Source: Oxytricha trifallax (lineage: Eukaryota > Ciliophora > Spirotrichea > Sporadotrichida > Oxytrichidae). From it: a stretch of 64,000 nucleotides of DNA. A program made the position numbers and the translations under genes. The stretch spans positions 56,763 through 120,762 of the forward strand of contig ARYC01017194.1 in the NCBI GenBank assembly GCA_000711775.1. The letters run 5' to 3'. This document shows positions 47,616-59,184 of the stretch, in pieces (the first letter of the stretch is position 1; each line of letters starts with the position of its first letter). The notes below the pieces were generated by a model. That model was not told where the DNA came from, did not search any database, and was given only the letters and a program-made list of their open reading frames with translations.

Positions 47616-49352
47616 TCAAAAGTAAATGACTTAATGCTATAATGAAAAATTATGATTTATATTGTGAGAATACAAACTCAGTTGTCCCCTAATTGTTCCA
47701 AAAATGAGATATTATCTAGAATCAAATCTAATTGGATTTATTCTAACTTAGCCATGTGAAGTTCTAATGCTTGTTACAGTCCTAAATAAGTTTAATACTC
47801 TTTTAGGAGTAGTTCCAGGTCTGTCAACATTACTCCATATATAGATTGCTCCACTAAATGTGGCTATAATCAATATACTGTTGTGATAATCGTGAAAGTG
47901 CAAATATCTAACTTGCTCTTCTAGTTAGCAAATATTGATTTATTATGAAGTTTTAGAAGAGTAAATATGAACGCTACCAACAAAATCGCCAACCGCAATT
48001 AAATCTCCAGTCTTTGAAATTGATGAACCACTGCAAGTAATAGAAAAGTTCTTCTAGGATTATTCATTAAAAGATTGTCTCTCTACATCCAACAAAGATG
48101 CACCTGATTCTGTGGAGGTTATTTGAGTCACTTCATTAACACAGCACATTAATAATTTTGAAAAGTCGTTACTCATTATCATAGAATAGCAATCTTTTTT
48201 GAAGAAATGCTTGGTTTATATAAGTTCAATTCCTTCATCTAAGTAAGAATTTGGTTACAAATTCTTAATATCAATTTCAAGGGTCTCTAAAGTTTTATTC
48301 ATAAGTTTATCGATGTCAATTCTCATCAACAGTTTTGCTTAGACTATCATGAAATAGTAATGTTCAACTGACGCAGGGGAGGCAGGTGAGCTGCCAAGAT
48401 TTAGGAAATTAATTACTCTTAACATGGCTAAATTGCTCAAATTTTACACTCCTATTTGTTTATTATTGAAGCACATGATCACAGTTGTAAAAAAATATAC
48501 AACTTATTCAATTTAAATTAAAAATTTATATTTTATACGAAACATATATAATAATGAGTGTCGCTCTTATAGTTGTTAATTAATTGAAGTAACTTAATTT
48601 TCTTGAATTGAATAATTGGGCATTCTGATTATATCTCAAAAGTGTTCTAGTTTAATATTTCAGAGTGATATTGCAAAATATCTTCTTGTTCGTCTATTTA
48701 TATCTTTCTAACAGCATAAATATCCCCACTCTTATTAAATTCGCAAAATCTATATCCTCCAAGTTTTTCAAACACAATTTTCTCTTCTTTATCTGAATAT
48801 TTTATTATTTTTGTAAATATACTTTAAAAAGTATTATTTATTTAGCTTTTAAAGCAATAATTATTTATAATATTCAATGACTACGAGTTTGCTCTATTCC
48901 TTGCCAATCTCACTGCAAAATATGATTCTATTGTCTCTTAATTAAGCATGTCTAACATATCTGTATTCATTGTTTTCCCTAACCATTTGAACATCTATTA
49001 ACTCGATAAAACTTTTCTAATCAATGTCAATCTTAAATACCTTGAAGTGTGCTATAAAAATGGAGATAAAAAATCAAGTGATAAATGATTTACCATCATA
49101 TGTAGAAACAAGGATATTTCCACTGATTTGGCATTGTGCAATTACCATAATAGCATCATCTATGACTTTCTAGTCAATCAATACATAGTCTTAACCCATT
49201 TTTCTCAAAATAAGTCTATTTCCACAACAATGCAAAGCATATTCCTCGTTTTATAAGTCCAGTTTAAGCAATGAATTGTATCTGCTTGTTTCAACCCCAT
49301 AAGTTGTTATGTTTATGGAAGGTTTAAGTTGCTTAGAAGTACTGCTTTCCAT
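47616..49352 (-). CDS. WD-repeat-like protein
   Basis: Start ATG at 49352 (MESSTSKQLKPSINITTYGV), stop TGA at 47616-47618, 16 bp from the NMT stop on the other strand. Several beta-propeller-like blades are visible: GNILVSTYDG, LIAVGDFVGSVHIYSS, SILIIATFSGAIYIWSNVDR, LIFGTIRGQLSLYS. Interruptions at about 49030-49090 (GTAAAT...TTATAG), 48780-48880, 48480-48660 and 47785-47815 are introns or IESs. No specific subfamily recognised. Confidence 0.65.
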
Positions 49353-49567
49353 ATTTATGTTAAGTTTAGTTTGTTTAAAGTTTTATATTTTTTCAACTTA
49401 AATTATAGAAATCGATTTAAATTTATATGGCAAGGCAATTAACCAAGCTTTATCTTAATAAATTCTGATTAGTATGCTATTTCTAGAACTTAATTCCAAA
49501 TTTAAGATCATAAATAAATAGCATTTAATATTTCCAATTTAAATTACTTAATTTTCTTATATTTATA

Positions 49568-50154
49568 GAGAAACAATCTGAAATCTGGTCAATCATACCA
49601 AACAAAGGCAACTTACAGCGCCTAGTTACAGCTTCAGAGGATTAACTATGTAAAGTTTGGTAAATATAGCCCAATAGAAATCCAATTCTATTAGCGAGTT
49701 TGAGTGGCCACAAGAAAGCTGTAACATCAGTAGACTGGTAGAAAATGAGAGATGGCAAGGACTACCTTGTGAGTTGCTCTGATGATAAATTCGTGAGAAT
49801 ATACTCTACGGAGAGCGATAAATATGAGTTAATCTATGATATTCATACTTAATTCATAAATGACTGGCATACCCTGACATACCTATGTATGGAGGAAAAT
49901 GGGGATCACATGTTATTTTATATAAATAAAGTTATGATATCTTATTAAATCACATAGCTGTAGTGAGTGAGAATGGATACCTCTTTGTGATAGATATTTT
50001 TGAGAGAAAATTCGTATATTCAAGAAAGATACACAATGGCAGTATTGAGTCATTAACATGGAGAGGAGACACTTTGGTATGCTGTTCTTCAGATTGTACA
50101 TTTTCTCAAATACAGTTCACTAATCATAAAGTAATCGAGAGCCCTAAGATTTGA
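49568..50154 (+). CDS. WD40 protein fragment, N-terminus missing
   Basis: Begins right after an AG at 49567-49568 and reads EKQSEIWSIIPNKGNLQRLV, EDQLCKVWQIQ, SGHKKAVTSVDW, LVSCSDDKFVRIY, DHIAVVSENGYLFVIDI, SIESLTWRGDTLVCCSSD, ending TGA at 50152-50154. These are clear WD40 blades (GH...W/IY spacing), but only about 3-4 blades are present and no credible start exon lies upstream before the divergent gene at 49352. One IES (49905-49955) is precisely readable. The N-terminal part may be encoded elsewhere (scrambled) or lost. Confidence 0.7.
49905..49955 (+). other. IES (44-bp unit), pointer ATCACAT
   Basis: ATCACAT at 49905-49911 and 49949-49955. Collapsing gives EENGDHIAVVSENGYLFVID in frame, a normal WD40 blade. 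Unprocessed sequence reaches TGA within 20 codons. No GT-AG join works. Confidence 0.85.
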
Positions 50155-50246
50155 AATTACATAATTTTAAATTTGAAGTTATAGCAATAATAACCTTAAT
50201 TTATTAACTTTTTAATCTAATTATAATATAATAACTCTAAAAATAA

Positions 50247-51030
50247 ATGCCTTCAGTCACTGAACTAGAGCGTCATTTTAAAAAGCGCTATCCACGCTTA
50301 TAAATGTCTCAAAGATTTGTGTTCACTATGATTTAATCAGTGCTTTTACTAGGTGTATGGAGTTCCCTAGCAAAATATTCCATAACTCAGGCTTAAACAG
50401 ACGACTCTCAATAATCAAATTTATGTATTAACCCAGATACCCTGAAACACATTCTGTTTTTATACATGATAACACACTCATTTTTCATTTTGAAAGAGAC
50501 TCATGATTTGACACAAGACAGATTTGGATACCTATCTTTTACTATAATGTTCTATATCAATTCTATACTTAACGGGGTGCTGTGGTTGTACTCTAACTAT
50601 GTTATATTGTCGTCTAATTGCAATAGTTCAACTAATGCTCTAGATATTATATATAACTTAATTTATTCATATAACGATTATTGAGAGTGAAATGGTTTTA
50701 AACTTAACTTAAGGATTATTTTATACTTTAGATACAAAATTTTGTCATTTTATTTGCCTAAATTTAATTCAATAATGACTAATTAAATCCAAAGTTTTAT
50801 TAAATATATTTAAATTTTTTTTTAAAGATATTTAAACACCAAACTCCAACAATTCAACTATACAATCAGATATTTTAACAGACAATAGTAATCTATAAAC
50901 TTGGAATGGAATGCATTAACTAATTTTATGGGTGACTATTGAAATCTTATATGGGTACTTTGAATTACTGTGCTATTTAGTTATGACTATAGTTGCTTGG
51001 ACTTGTGGATATAAGATTATGAGTAAATGA
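50247..51030 (+). CDS. Small four-helix membrane protein
   Basis: Start ATG at 50247 (MPSVTELERHFKKRYPRLQM). After removal of an IES at 50642-50874 the frame runs to TGA at 51028-51030, giving about 185 residues. Four hydrophobic segments: FVFTMIQSVLLGVW; HILFLYMITHSFFIL; YLSFTIMFYINSILNGVLW; and, after the IES, ILYGYFELLCYLVMTIVAW. A basic N-terminus and a short Lys C-terminus suggest both ends are cytosolic. If the IES were ignored the gene would stop at 50684 with only three segments. Family not recognised. Confidence 0.7.
50642..50874 (+). other. IES (226-bp unit), pointer AGATATT
   Basis: AGATATT at 50642-50648 and 50868-50874, same codon phase. Collapsing gives NSSTNALDILTDNSNLQTWN and adds a fourth membrane helix. 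The insert is AT-rich with a TGA in frame. Confidence 0.8.
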
Positions 51031-52584
51031 AAAGTTAAAAAGCAAAGAATATATAAATAAATATGATAAAATGATTATTGTTTTGATTTTAGAATTGAAA
51101 TTACTCTATAAATTTGTAAATAATCATTTAAATACTTTTAAAAGAAATTTTAGATTAAAATGACATTCGTTTAAAAAAAAATAATTTCATATTTTATGAA
51201 ATTTATTGAAATATAATAAAAAGTTGAATTTATTTATAAAACCTAGGGAAAAAATCTTATATATGTATTTTTCTATTTTAACTGTAATTAAATAATTTTA
51301 TAAATATAATTATTTTATATTTGGATGGGGAAGTTTTCTTCTCTCAAAAATTTCATGCCCCTTAATTTTAAATTTATTTTATTCCTTAGCAAGTATTAGA
51401 AACATTTTGAATATAATTTCAAGGTTTATTTTTATCCGTCATCATTAATTATTGTAATATACGTTGCATTAATTATTTCAATTGATAATTTATGACTTTG
51501 TGTTAAATTATGAATGATTCTAACATCATTTATGATAAAGTTTTTGAGAAATAAAAAAAAATAAATTTTTATGTATGGGCTAGAAATTTCATCCCTTGAG
51601 TACTTATGCCATTTTGAGACAGGAGACTTCCATTCCCCCAAATTATTAATTATCTTGTGCAATTTTGTGAAGATTTATCTCAGATAATATATTTTAATTT
51701 ATTTAAAAGGCATAAAGTATTTAGCATTTAATGAATATATTAATTTAATCCATTTTTATTTAAAGCGATTGTGACTTTCTTTATGAAAATTCTGATAATT
51801 ATTTTAACTTAATTTTCAGCTTATTATTAATATATTTAATCTTGAAGTATAAAAATGGTTTATATTATAATAAAATGTTAAATAATTTTATCTTTAATAT
51901 ATAAAATGAAGATTTTTTAGAAATTATTTTCTAAAATCATAACATTATGTTTATTACAATCTAAAAATAGTAACGTTTATTGAGAAATTTCTTAAATAAC
52001 TAATCTAACATATATAAAAATATTAATGACGAATGGTATAATTTGAATATTAATTCTTAAATATTAACGATTCATAAATTAAAAATGTAAGACTCCTGTA
52101 GCTAATGCAACAATTTTTTCAACTTGACAATATAATTTTTTATTTAAAGACAAACAGAAGACCCATCACAATAGATGACCTTTTTAATTTAATTTTTATG
52201 AGTTTGGATGCACATGGTGCCTAGAATCATTATGTATTTTTATAAAAATTGAGAGTTATAACAATTAAATGAACCATATTAGAAATATATAAATGCCTAG
52301 CTTGTTATGCAGTGTCACTAGCAGAAAATGTAAGATTAAAAAAATAATTATCTAAAATATATTTTTTATTGGCCAATCTTAATAAGTGGTGGTAGCTCAA
52401 TGGAAGCAAAAGAGACTTCAAATGCAAGGTAAAGTATAAAGTAAGTACAAAGTGTTTGCAAATTTTACAACACTAGGTATTAAGAAATCATACTGATTCT
52501 TTAGATTCAATTTCTATTGCAATTATTGAACTATTGTTATTATTTTTAATGAATTTGTTATAATTCTCTTTTTTTTAAAATAAA
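51031..52584. other. AT-rich region without recognised genes
   Basis: About 1.5 kb of very AT-rich DNA. No coding or RNA gene recognised. Confidence 0.6.
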
Positions 52585-53254
52585 TCATGAATGCGTAAAC
52601 ATCTCCTTGATAGATAATCCAGCAAGATAGATATATTGCCAACAAGATAATATAACAGTTACTTAAAATAAAATAAAATTATTATTGAACTTTGTCTGCA
52701 GTATTGTAAGAAAACAGATTTTTAATAAGAAAGCTTGAGGTTCTAGATCAGCTAACAGTACTCTGCGATTAACATTAAGGGCAGACTGCGACATTATATT
52801 CAAAGACCTAAAATAAGAACTTTAGGTTATCTTTTTATGTTTTATTGGGGTCTTGTTAGAGTTAAAAATATTAAAAACAGGATTTATTTGCATTTATTTA
52901 ATCTATGATAAAAATTAGACCTTATAATTAAACGAATTTATATGTCTTTTGTGGTATATTTTATCTAGATTTATTTTTGTTAGTTTAGTAAGGTATCTAT
53001 CTCTGCCTAGATTATGGAGATTATATTAGTTTTATAACTTTTTTCCCTTCAGATTCAATTCTTATTTTAAGTGTTTTAAGCTCATCAAATTTATTATTGT
53101 TCAGATTAAGCATGATTATCAAATAATCTACAAAATTATTGCAGCTACAATACAGATATGTTAACTGAATTATTAGCCATCTTTTTCTAATTAAAAATTG
53201 TTCTAAAATCTTAAGTACCTTTCCAAGAGTAAATTTATCTCTTCTTAGGCCCAT
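52585..53254 (-). CDS. Open frame of about 220 codons, doubtful
   Basis: With TAA/TAG read as Gln, the minus-strand frame from ATG 53254 (MGLRRDKFTLGKVLKILEQF) stays open to TGA at 52585-52587. There is a weak leucine-rich-repeat flavour (LNLNNNKFDELKTLKI). AT-rich DNA with a single stop codon gives long chance frames, composition is Ile/Leu/Asn-heavy, and no domain is recognised. It may continue upstream to about 53520. Confidence 0.22.
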
Positions 53255-53928
53255 TAAAAATTATTAAAAATACTTCTAATGGATATATGATAATAAAAAA
53301 GTTTGGCAATTGAATAATCTGAGTATCTGCTAAGATCTAGATTTCATTTCAAACATCTCTTTACTTATTTAGATGTTCTTGGTCTAAAATAAAATCACCA
53401 ACCTTTTAAAGTCTATCAATACTTCAACAATACTCCTTATAGACTATATACTCGTTTGAAGCTTGTCCTATTATAAACTAAATTTAATAATCTTTCTGTA
53501 ACTAAGCCTATGTATTTGAATTATATATTTTTTTATTAAAAGAAAACCCGATTTTACCATAATCTTTATTTTTCTTTTGAAATAAGCTTTAATTTTTTAT
53601 ATTAACCGTAATTAAGTAAAAATGATGCCCAAAGAATTAAATTACTTAACATCTATATAAAGGGTTTTTAGCATTTATTGTAAAACTTGCTTGATACCTA
53701 TATGTTTACATTGTAAACTTGTTACTTAAACATTTTGAGTATATTTAATTAATTATACTCATCACGAGCACCCCACTATTGATCTCAAACGATCCCACTT
53801 CAGTATGTATTGAAACAATGTTCTAATAAATTTAAATCATATCTTGTAACTAATTCATATTTTATATGAATTTTCTAAGGTTGTTTGATGAATACTCTGT
53901 GGAGAATATTATTAATTTTTTATTAAAC

Positions 53929-54498
53929 ATGAAAGCACAGTTGCTCAATTAAAGTAAAAATGAAATCAACCTGAAATCATCGGAATTCAAATTACTTATT
54001 GATAAAGTAAATAAAGTGCTGGGAAAGATTGTTACGGTTGAGGAGTATGAAAAAATATATATAATCATTTTAGAAATTAAATAAAATAGACCTAGCATAT
54101 TCATTGGAGGACCCTCTACACGCACCATAAAACCGTTAACCTCAGAGACAAAATTTACTCTATTCTTATTTTTTAAATTAGGCTGAAGAAGAGAAACAAT
54201 AATTCAATTAAAATCCTCAAAATTTTCAACGATTGATTGATTAATCACATGATTAAATGAGAGAAGAATTCAAGGAAGCACAAGTTGCTATCTCTCAAAA
54301 TTGGTTGTAAAAAATCAATGAATCACAATCTATTATGAGAGAAGAGTTATAGCTAGCACTAAATGCAATCCCTCAAAATTGTTAATAAAAAATTAATGGC
54401 ATAAGAGAAGAATTCAAAAATGCTCTTAATGCTATTGAAATAAATCAAAATCAAATTAACAATTAAAATAACGAATCAATAAAGCTGAATATTGTAAA
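53929..54498 (+). CDS. Hypothetical coiled-coil protein with short internal repeats
   Basis: ATG at 53929 (MKAQLLNQSKNEINLKSSEF). Two apparent introns (GTATGA...TTTTAG, about 54048-54077, and GTTAAC...AATTAG, about 54136-54182) lead into EEEKQQFNQNPQNFQRLIDQ. A repeated helical unit follows: MREEFKEAQVAISQNW, MREELQLALNAIPQNC, IREEFKNALNAIEINQ. The repeats preserve the register of a coiled coil. The frame stays open far beyond 54498 into AT-rich DNA, so the 3' end is not known. No family recognised. Confidence 0.45.
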
Positions 54499-54970
54499 AT
54501 AATTTTTGATTTTCTTATATGAAGAATTTTAAAAATTATTAGATTCGTATAATTATTTAATTAAATTTTTTAATATGTTAGATAATAAAATTATCCTACA
54601 TTTATAAATTAAAAAAAAATATCAAAAATTATAAAAATTGCCCTTTATAAAGCTTTTAAAATTTACTTAAGTTATAAATAGGAACTTTAAATTAAAAATA
54701 TTATTTTATAATTAATATATTATAACTATTAAAAAGAAAAAAATATAATTCTAATATCTGGAATTTAATTATTTAATGTAATCCCATTATAAGACTAGTC
54801 TAGATAATAACCTTGTAAATCTTAAGCAATTAATTTATTTTAACATTGAAATTATTTTAATTCAAGATAAATTTAGAAACAAAGATGACATTATTTTCAT
54901 TATTGATAAAATAGATAAAAATAGGAAATTTGAGAAATAAAATGTAAATGCTTAAATATATCAAAATATT
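54499..54970. other. AT-rich region
   Basis: No convincing feature; an open frame continues from the preceding gene but with AT-driven composition. Confidence 0.5.
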
Positions 54971-55060
54971 AACTGCCAGTAATTAGGAGTGTTACTAATA
55001 TAATTAGATTTAAATTTAAAGTAATTAATTAAATCAGTAATTAACTATATATATTATAAA
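54971..55060. repeat. Solo copy of the TIR-element outer arm
   Basis: About 90 bp resembling the outer arm of the 13901-14663 element: AATTAGGAGTGTTACTAATA then TAATTAGATTTAAA and TTAATTAA blocks in the same order and spacing. Similar by eye over most of the length. No second inverted arm is nearby. Confidence 0.5.
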
Positions 55061-55228
55061 CCCCAATACGTATGTACACATAGAATTTGTAAGTTGATAA
55101 AAAGTTTTAAGTATATCGATAAATAAGGAAATTTAAAAGGACAGAATTTAACTTAATTTGAGGGAGCCGATCGAGAGAATGCAAGTACGGTGAAGTTGGG
55201 AAAAAATTCATAATTTTATTTCGAGGCC

Positions 55229-55380
55229 ATACTTACCAGTCTTATAGAGTTTGAGATGCTGATCAAGAATATATGGGGTTTGTACCCTGTTGACCGACTA
55301 GGGGCGAAGTTTTACCGTTCACACTATTTAAGAGGGGATGCGGTTTTACCTCCACATTTGAATTAAGTTTGGTTTTTATT
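55229..55380 (+). ncRNA. Probable U1 snRNA
   Basis: ATACTTACC at 55229-55237 is the invariant U1 5' end that pairs with 5' splice sites (the local introns begin GTAAGT/GTAAAA). It is followed after about 25 nt by GATCAAGAA, close to the U1-70K-binding loop AUCACGAAG, and by GC-rich hairpin segments (GGGGTTTGTACCC; GAGGGGATGCGGTTTTACCTC). An Sm-like ATTTGAATT lies near 55358. Upstream at about 55142-55175 a conserved-looking GAGGGAGCCGATCGAGAGAA segment at roughly -60 to -85 could be a proximal sequence element. The 3' end is approximate, and the SLII AUUGCAC loop is not obvious. Confidence 0.6.
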
Positions 55381-55439
55381 AATTAATAATTACTACTTTA
55401 ATAATTAAACTAATAATGGAAATCAAAAAGTGATAAATC

Positions 55440-55960
55440 TGCGATCGCTATCGCACTTCCTCTATTAGCAGCGCAACTCACGCACACACCACTAACTTCA
55501 GTGAGCTTTGTGTGCACTTTGAAGAGCAACTCGAGTTCTACATTTCCGTGTCTTTAAATTTATGTAAACGCATATTTTTCATAATTTTTGTGATAAAGTG
55601 AGTGCTATTTTTATTCGCAAATGTTTGTTACACTGGAATAGCATTATAGCAAAGCTATTCTTGCACTTTTATTTCATGGTAATTTTTATTAATTCACGCT
55701 ACTTACACTTACACTCTTTACAGAGTGCTTATATACACATTATTTAATTCACGCAAGTGAACAAGACAAGCAACTGTAAAGTTTCTAACTACTAATTTTA
55801 GCTAACTTTGCACTCTATAAAAGTGCACTTATTTTGCTAATTTATTTAAGAGACATTTTTTAATTGCTATTTAAATTTATTTAATTCTATTCAATTTACA
55901 AATTTGCAAAATCCTACTATTTTCAATGCAGTTCACTCTGCATCATTACTCTAAGATTAT
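55440..55960. other. Hairpin-rich non-coding region
   Basis: Contains many short perfect stems: GCGATCGC (55441), GAATAGC...GCTATTC (55636-55661), CACTCTTTACAGAGTG (55713), TTCACGCAAGTGAA (55748), GCACTCTATAAAAGTGC (about 55810). The word GTGCA/TGCAC recurs. No coding sequence. Nature unknown. Confidence 0.5.
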
Positions 55961-56567
55961 TAATAGTACTAAGTATTATAGATTACAAAAAGTGCATGAT
56001 ATGGATTTTAAAATCATATTGATTTTGTTCTTTGCTTCAAAATTTATTCAAGTAAAAGTAATATAAATTAGGGTTACAAAATTGTATACAATTATTATAC
56101 AATTGTAAGTAAATTGTTTCAAAAACTTAATAGGCTTTACATTTATTGTAAGATATGGATGGTTTGAGATTAAGAGCATTATCATTGTAAATGCAAATTA
56201 TAATTAATTATCTATTTTCGATTAGATATTTAAGGAGTTAAGTAAATATAAATTTGAAAGTATAGAGAAGCCATTTCTATTTTTACTATTTTTGCTTATT
56301 ACTAAAAATAGTGCAAAATCAAAGCTAAAATTATTATAGAACAAAATCAAAATTAAAACCTATTTTTTCATTTCAGCAATTAATTTTACTCAATTTGAAT
56401 TTAATTTAAATTAATTTATATATAAGGGATTTAGATAGTTGCTTAAAATTAAGAATTTATATATAGGGTGCAGATTTTATAATAGAGTAAGTTCAATATT
56501 TGAATTCAATTTTAATTATGTACTATAGCTTATATTGTTAACTATCAGAATTAACAATGGAAATTAC

Positions 56568-57182
56568 GGCTATGAGGTAGTATCCTCCCCCCCCATAATG
56601 TATACTTTTCTTTTTGTAGTCTGATAGAGTTTTTAACGCTGAGTAATAGTAGCAGATGAACATGGAATGTGCGAGCAATAGTTTTCGAGCTATGGCCTCA
56701 TCAAAGTCACTTTTAATATATAAAAAACATGATAAAATTCAAAAAAAATTTCAAATTTTTCACAAAAATTAATTTCTCTAAAATTAACGATTTTAGCAGT
56801 TTTAACTATATTAACAAATTATATCTAATTTATTATAAATTTATAAAGAGAACATTAATAGTCTTTATGAAAATCTTAAACGAAAGTTAAAATGATTTTT
56901 AAATAACTTTATAAAATTATAATAAATTAGATATAATTTGTTAATATAGTTAAAAACTGCTAAAATCGTTAATTTTAGAGAAATTAAATTTTGTGAAAAA
57001 TTTGAAATTTTTGTAAAATTTATAATGATTTTTATATATAAAAAGTGACTTTGATGAGGCCATACCTCCAAAACTATTGCTCGCACATTCCATGTTCATC
57101 AGCTACAATTACTCAGCGGCAAAAACTCTATCAGACTACAAAAAGAAAAGTATACATTAGGGGGGGGAGGATACTCTTAGCC
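56568..57182. mobile_element. 615-bp fold-back (palindromic) element with TSD AATTAC
   Basis: Nearly the whole element is one inverted repeat: arms of about 280 bp meet at a short centre near 56870. Ends are GGCTATGAG / CTCTTAGCC, then runs of eight C's (left) and eight G's (right) inside GTATCCTCC. The direct repeat AATTAC lies immediately outside at 56562-56567 and 57183-57188. No coding capacity, so it is a non-autonomous fold-back/MITE type element. Confidence 0.85.
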
Positions 57183-57312
57183 AATTACACTACTTAAGTT
57201 AATGGTAGAGAAATATATATAATCGCTATTTATATAGTTGTAATCAATAGAATCATAAGCATTTGAGTATATTAATTACAGGCTCTAAACTTTGAAATAA
57301 AGTAAGCAGGTG

Positions 57313-57324
57313 TTTTGGGGTTTT
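57313..57324. repeat. Telomere-like TTTTGGGGTTTT tract
   Basis: One and a half units of the hypotrich telomeric repeat (T4G4). On the minus strand it reads AAAACCCCAAAAC. Possibly a degenerate end of a telomere-bearing element, or chance. Confidence 0.5.
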
Positions 57325-59184
57325 CAATTATTAAAATACTTGAATTTACTATTTAAATTCAAAAATAATATAATCTTATAATTTAGACTTTAATTTAGCT
57401 CCTTACATTTTTATATTATAAACTTAATTTAGTTAATTGCTAAATTAATTCACTTTGTAATTTAATTCATAAATTAAGAAGGAAAATATTGAGAAATCTC
57501 TTTAAATTAATTCTCACTTTTTATTTTAGCCTTTGGATTTAATCTATACAATTAAAATGGCTACTGAAATTTATTCTTTGCATTTACCTATAAAAGTCTT
57601 GTTAAGTTTAAGATTTATTATTAAGAAATTAAGTATTAATTAATTTAAATAATTAAGAATAAAATAATTAGAAATTAATCAAAATTAATTGCAAATTAAT
57701 TCCAAATTTATATTTATACTTACCTTATTTATTTTTACTATTAGTAATTATTTTTCTAATTTGATTTTGATTAAGAAACTGTAATTTTAAACTTTGAAAA
57801 ACTTCTAGGAAAAGATTAATGTGATGATGGAAATTAGATTAAATTAAGAAAATCAAAGAGACAAGTAAGACATAAATTAAATTAAAAATATATATATTTA
57901 AATTAAATAGCTATTTAATTATTAATTATTTAATTTATATTTATTTTTGCCCGAACTTAAGCGATTTATGATGAAGATTTTATTTATTTTTAAGGATTAT
58001 TCTAAATTAATCATTAATTTTTGGATAGTAATCCCAATCATTCATCATTAAAATACACAAAATTGTATCAAGGCCAGTTAAATTGAGTAGTAAAATCAAG
58101 AGTAACAAAAACAAAAAGTATCATGATTAGTATTAATCATTTTCCAGGTACAATATTTTAAATTCAAATTTTTAATTTAATTATTTCTTTGATTTAATTT
58201 TTTAAATTTGCCATTTTTTATTTGGAAAAAATCTAGTAGATCATTAACTAAGAAGCACATAAAAAAAGAACCCATTTATGTATGTTTAAATTTCATTATT
58301 TAGCTTTAATTTCTTGGATTAGTCATTTAAAAGTCTGGTTGAAAACAAGGTAAAATTAATTTACAAAAAGGATTGCGAGCACTTCAGTGAAGCCCCGAAG
58401 AATTTCTTGAGAATTAATTGAGTTGAAGTTTAAGTCTAAATTTTGTTGAATATAAATATCTCCCTAGACGAGATGTTTCTTTTTAATTTATTATTATAAT
58501 TTTAAATTAAAGCGCTCTCAATTTATAGTCGAATGAATGGTGAATATTTAAACCTTAGAAAAATTTTAATGGAAAAATTTTGTTGATAAATAATTTACAA
58601 ATAATTATAATTATAATATTAAATTAAAACTAAACTTGTTAAGTGTGAATCCTCACACTAGTATTTTAAAGATTATTATTATTATTATTTTTATTTCTAA
58701 ACTAACCTGGCTTTTGATTCTTAAACTTTATTCTCTTAAATCTATCTTTCTCCATATTTATTATTTGATTCTTAAACTTCTTTTTACTTGGATTCCATTT
58801 TAAATTTAAATTATTAAGCTTTATTTTTCTTACTTTTTTTAATTTTTAACTTCATAATAATTTAAAATTGGATTATTGGCTTTTTAATTTAGCCTTAAAA
58901 TTTATTGGATTATTGTAAAATCCAAAAGATGTTAGTCTTTAAAATTATAAAATGACTTATTGGCTTTTAGAGAAAATTAAATTTATATACCATAAATGCT
59001 GTTATAACATGTTCTATAGACATGTAGAGTGAAAGTTAATTCTTAAATAAATAAAGGCAGTAAATTCAGAGTAAATCAAGCAAGTAATTTAGAAGTTATG
59101 AAAACTTCAAGTATTTATTTATTCCTAAATTTAGAATCCAAAATGGCTTAATATGAAATATTCTATTTTAAGTAACACTTTCAT
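57325..59184. other. 1.9-kb AT-rich region
   Basis: No gene recognised. A small GC-rich island at about 58372-58402 (GCACTTCAGTGAAGCCCCG, containing a CTTCAGTGAAG hairpin) stands out. The rest is AT-rich and may be transposon or IES DNA. Confidence 0.5.
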
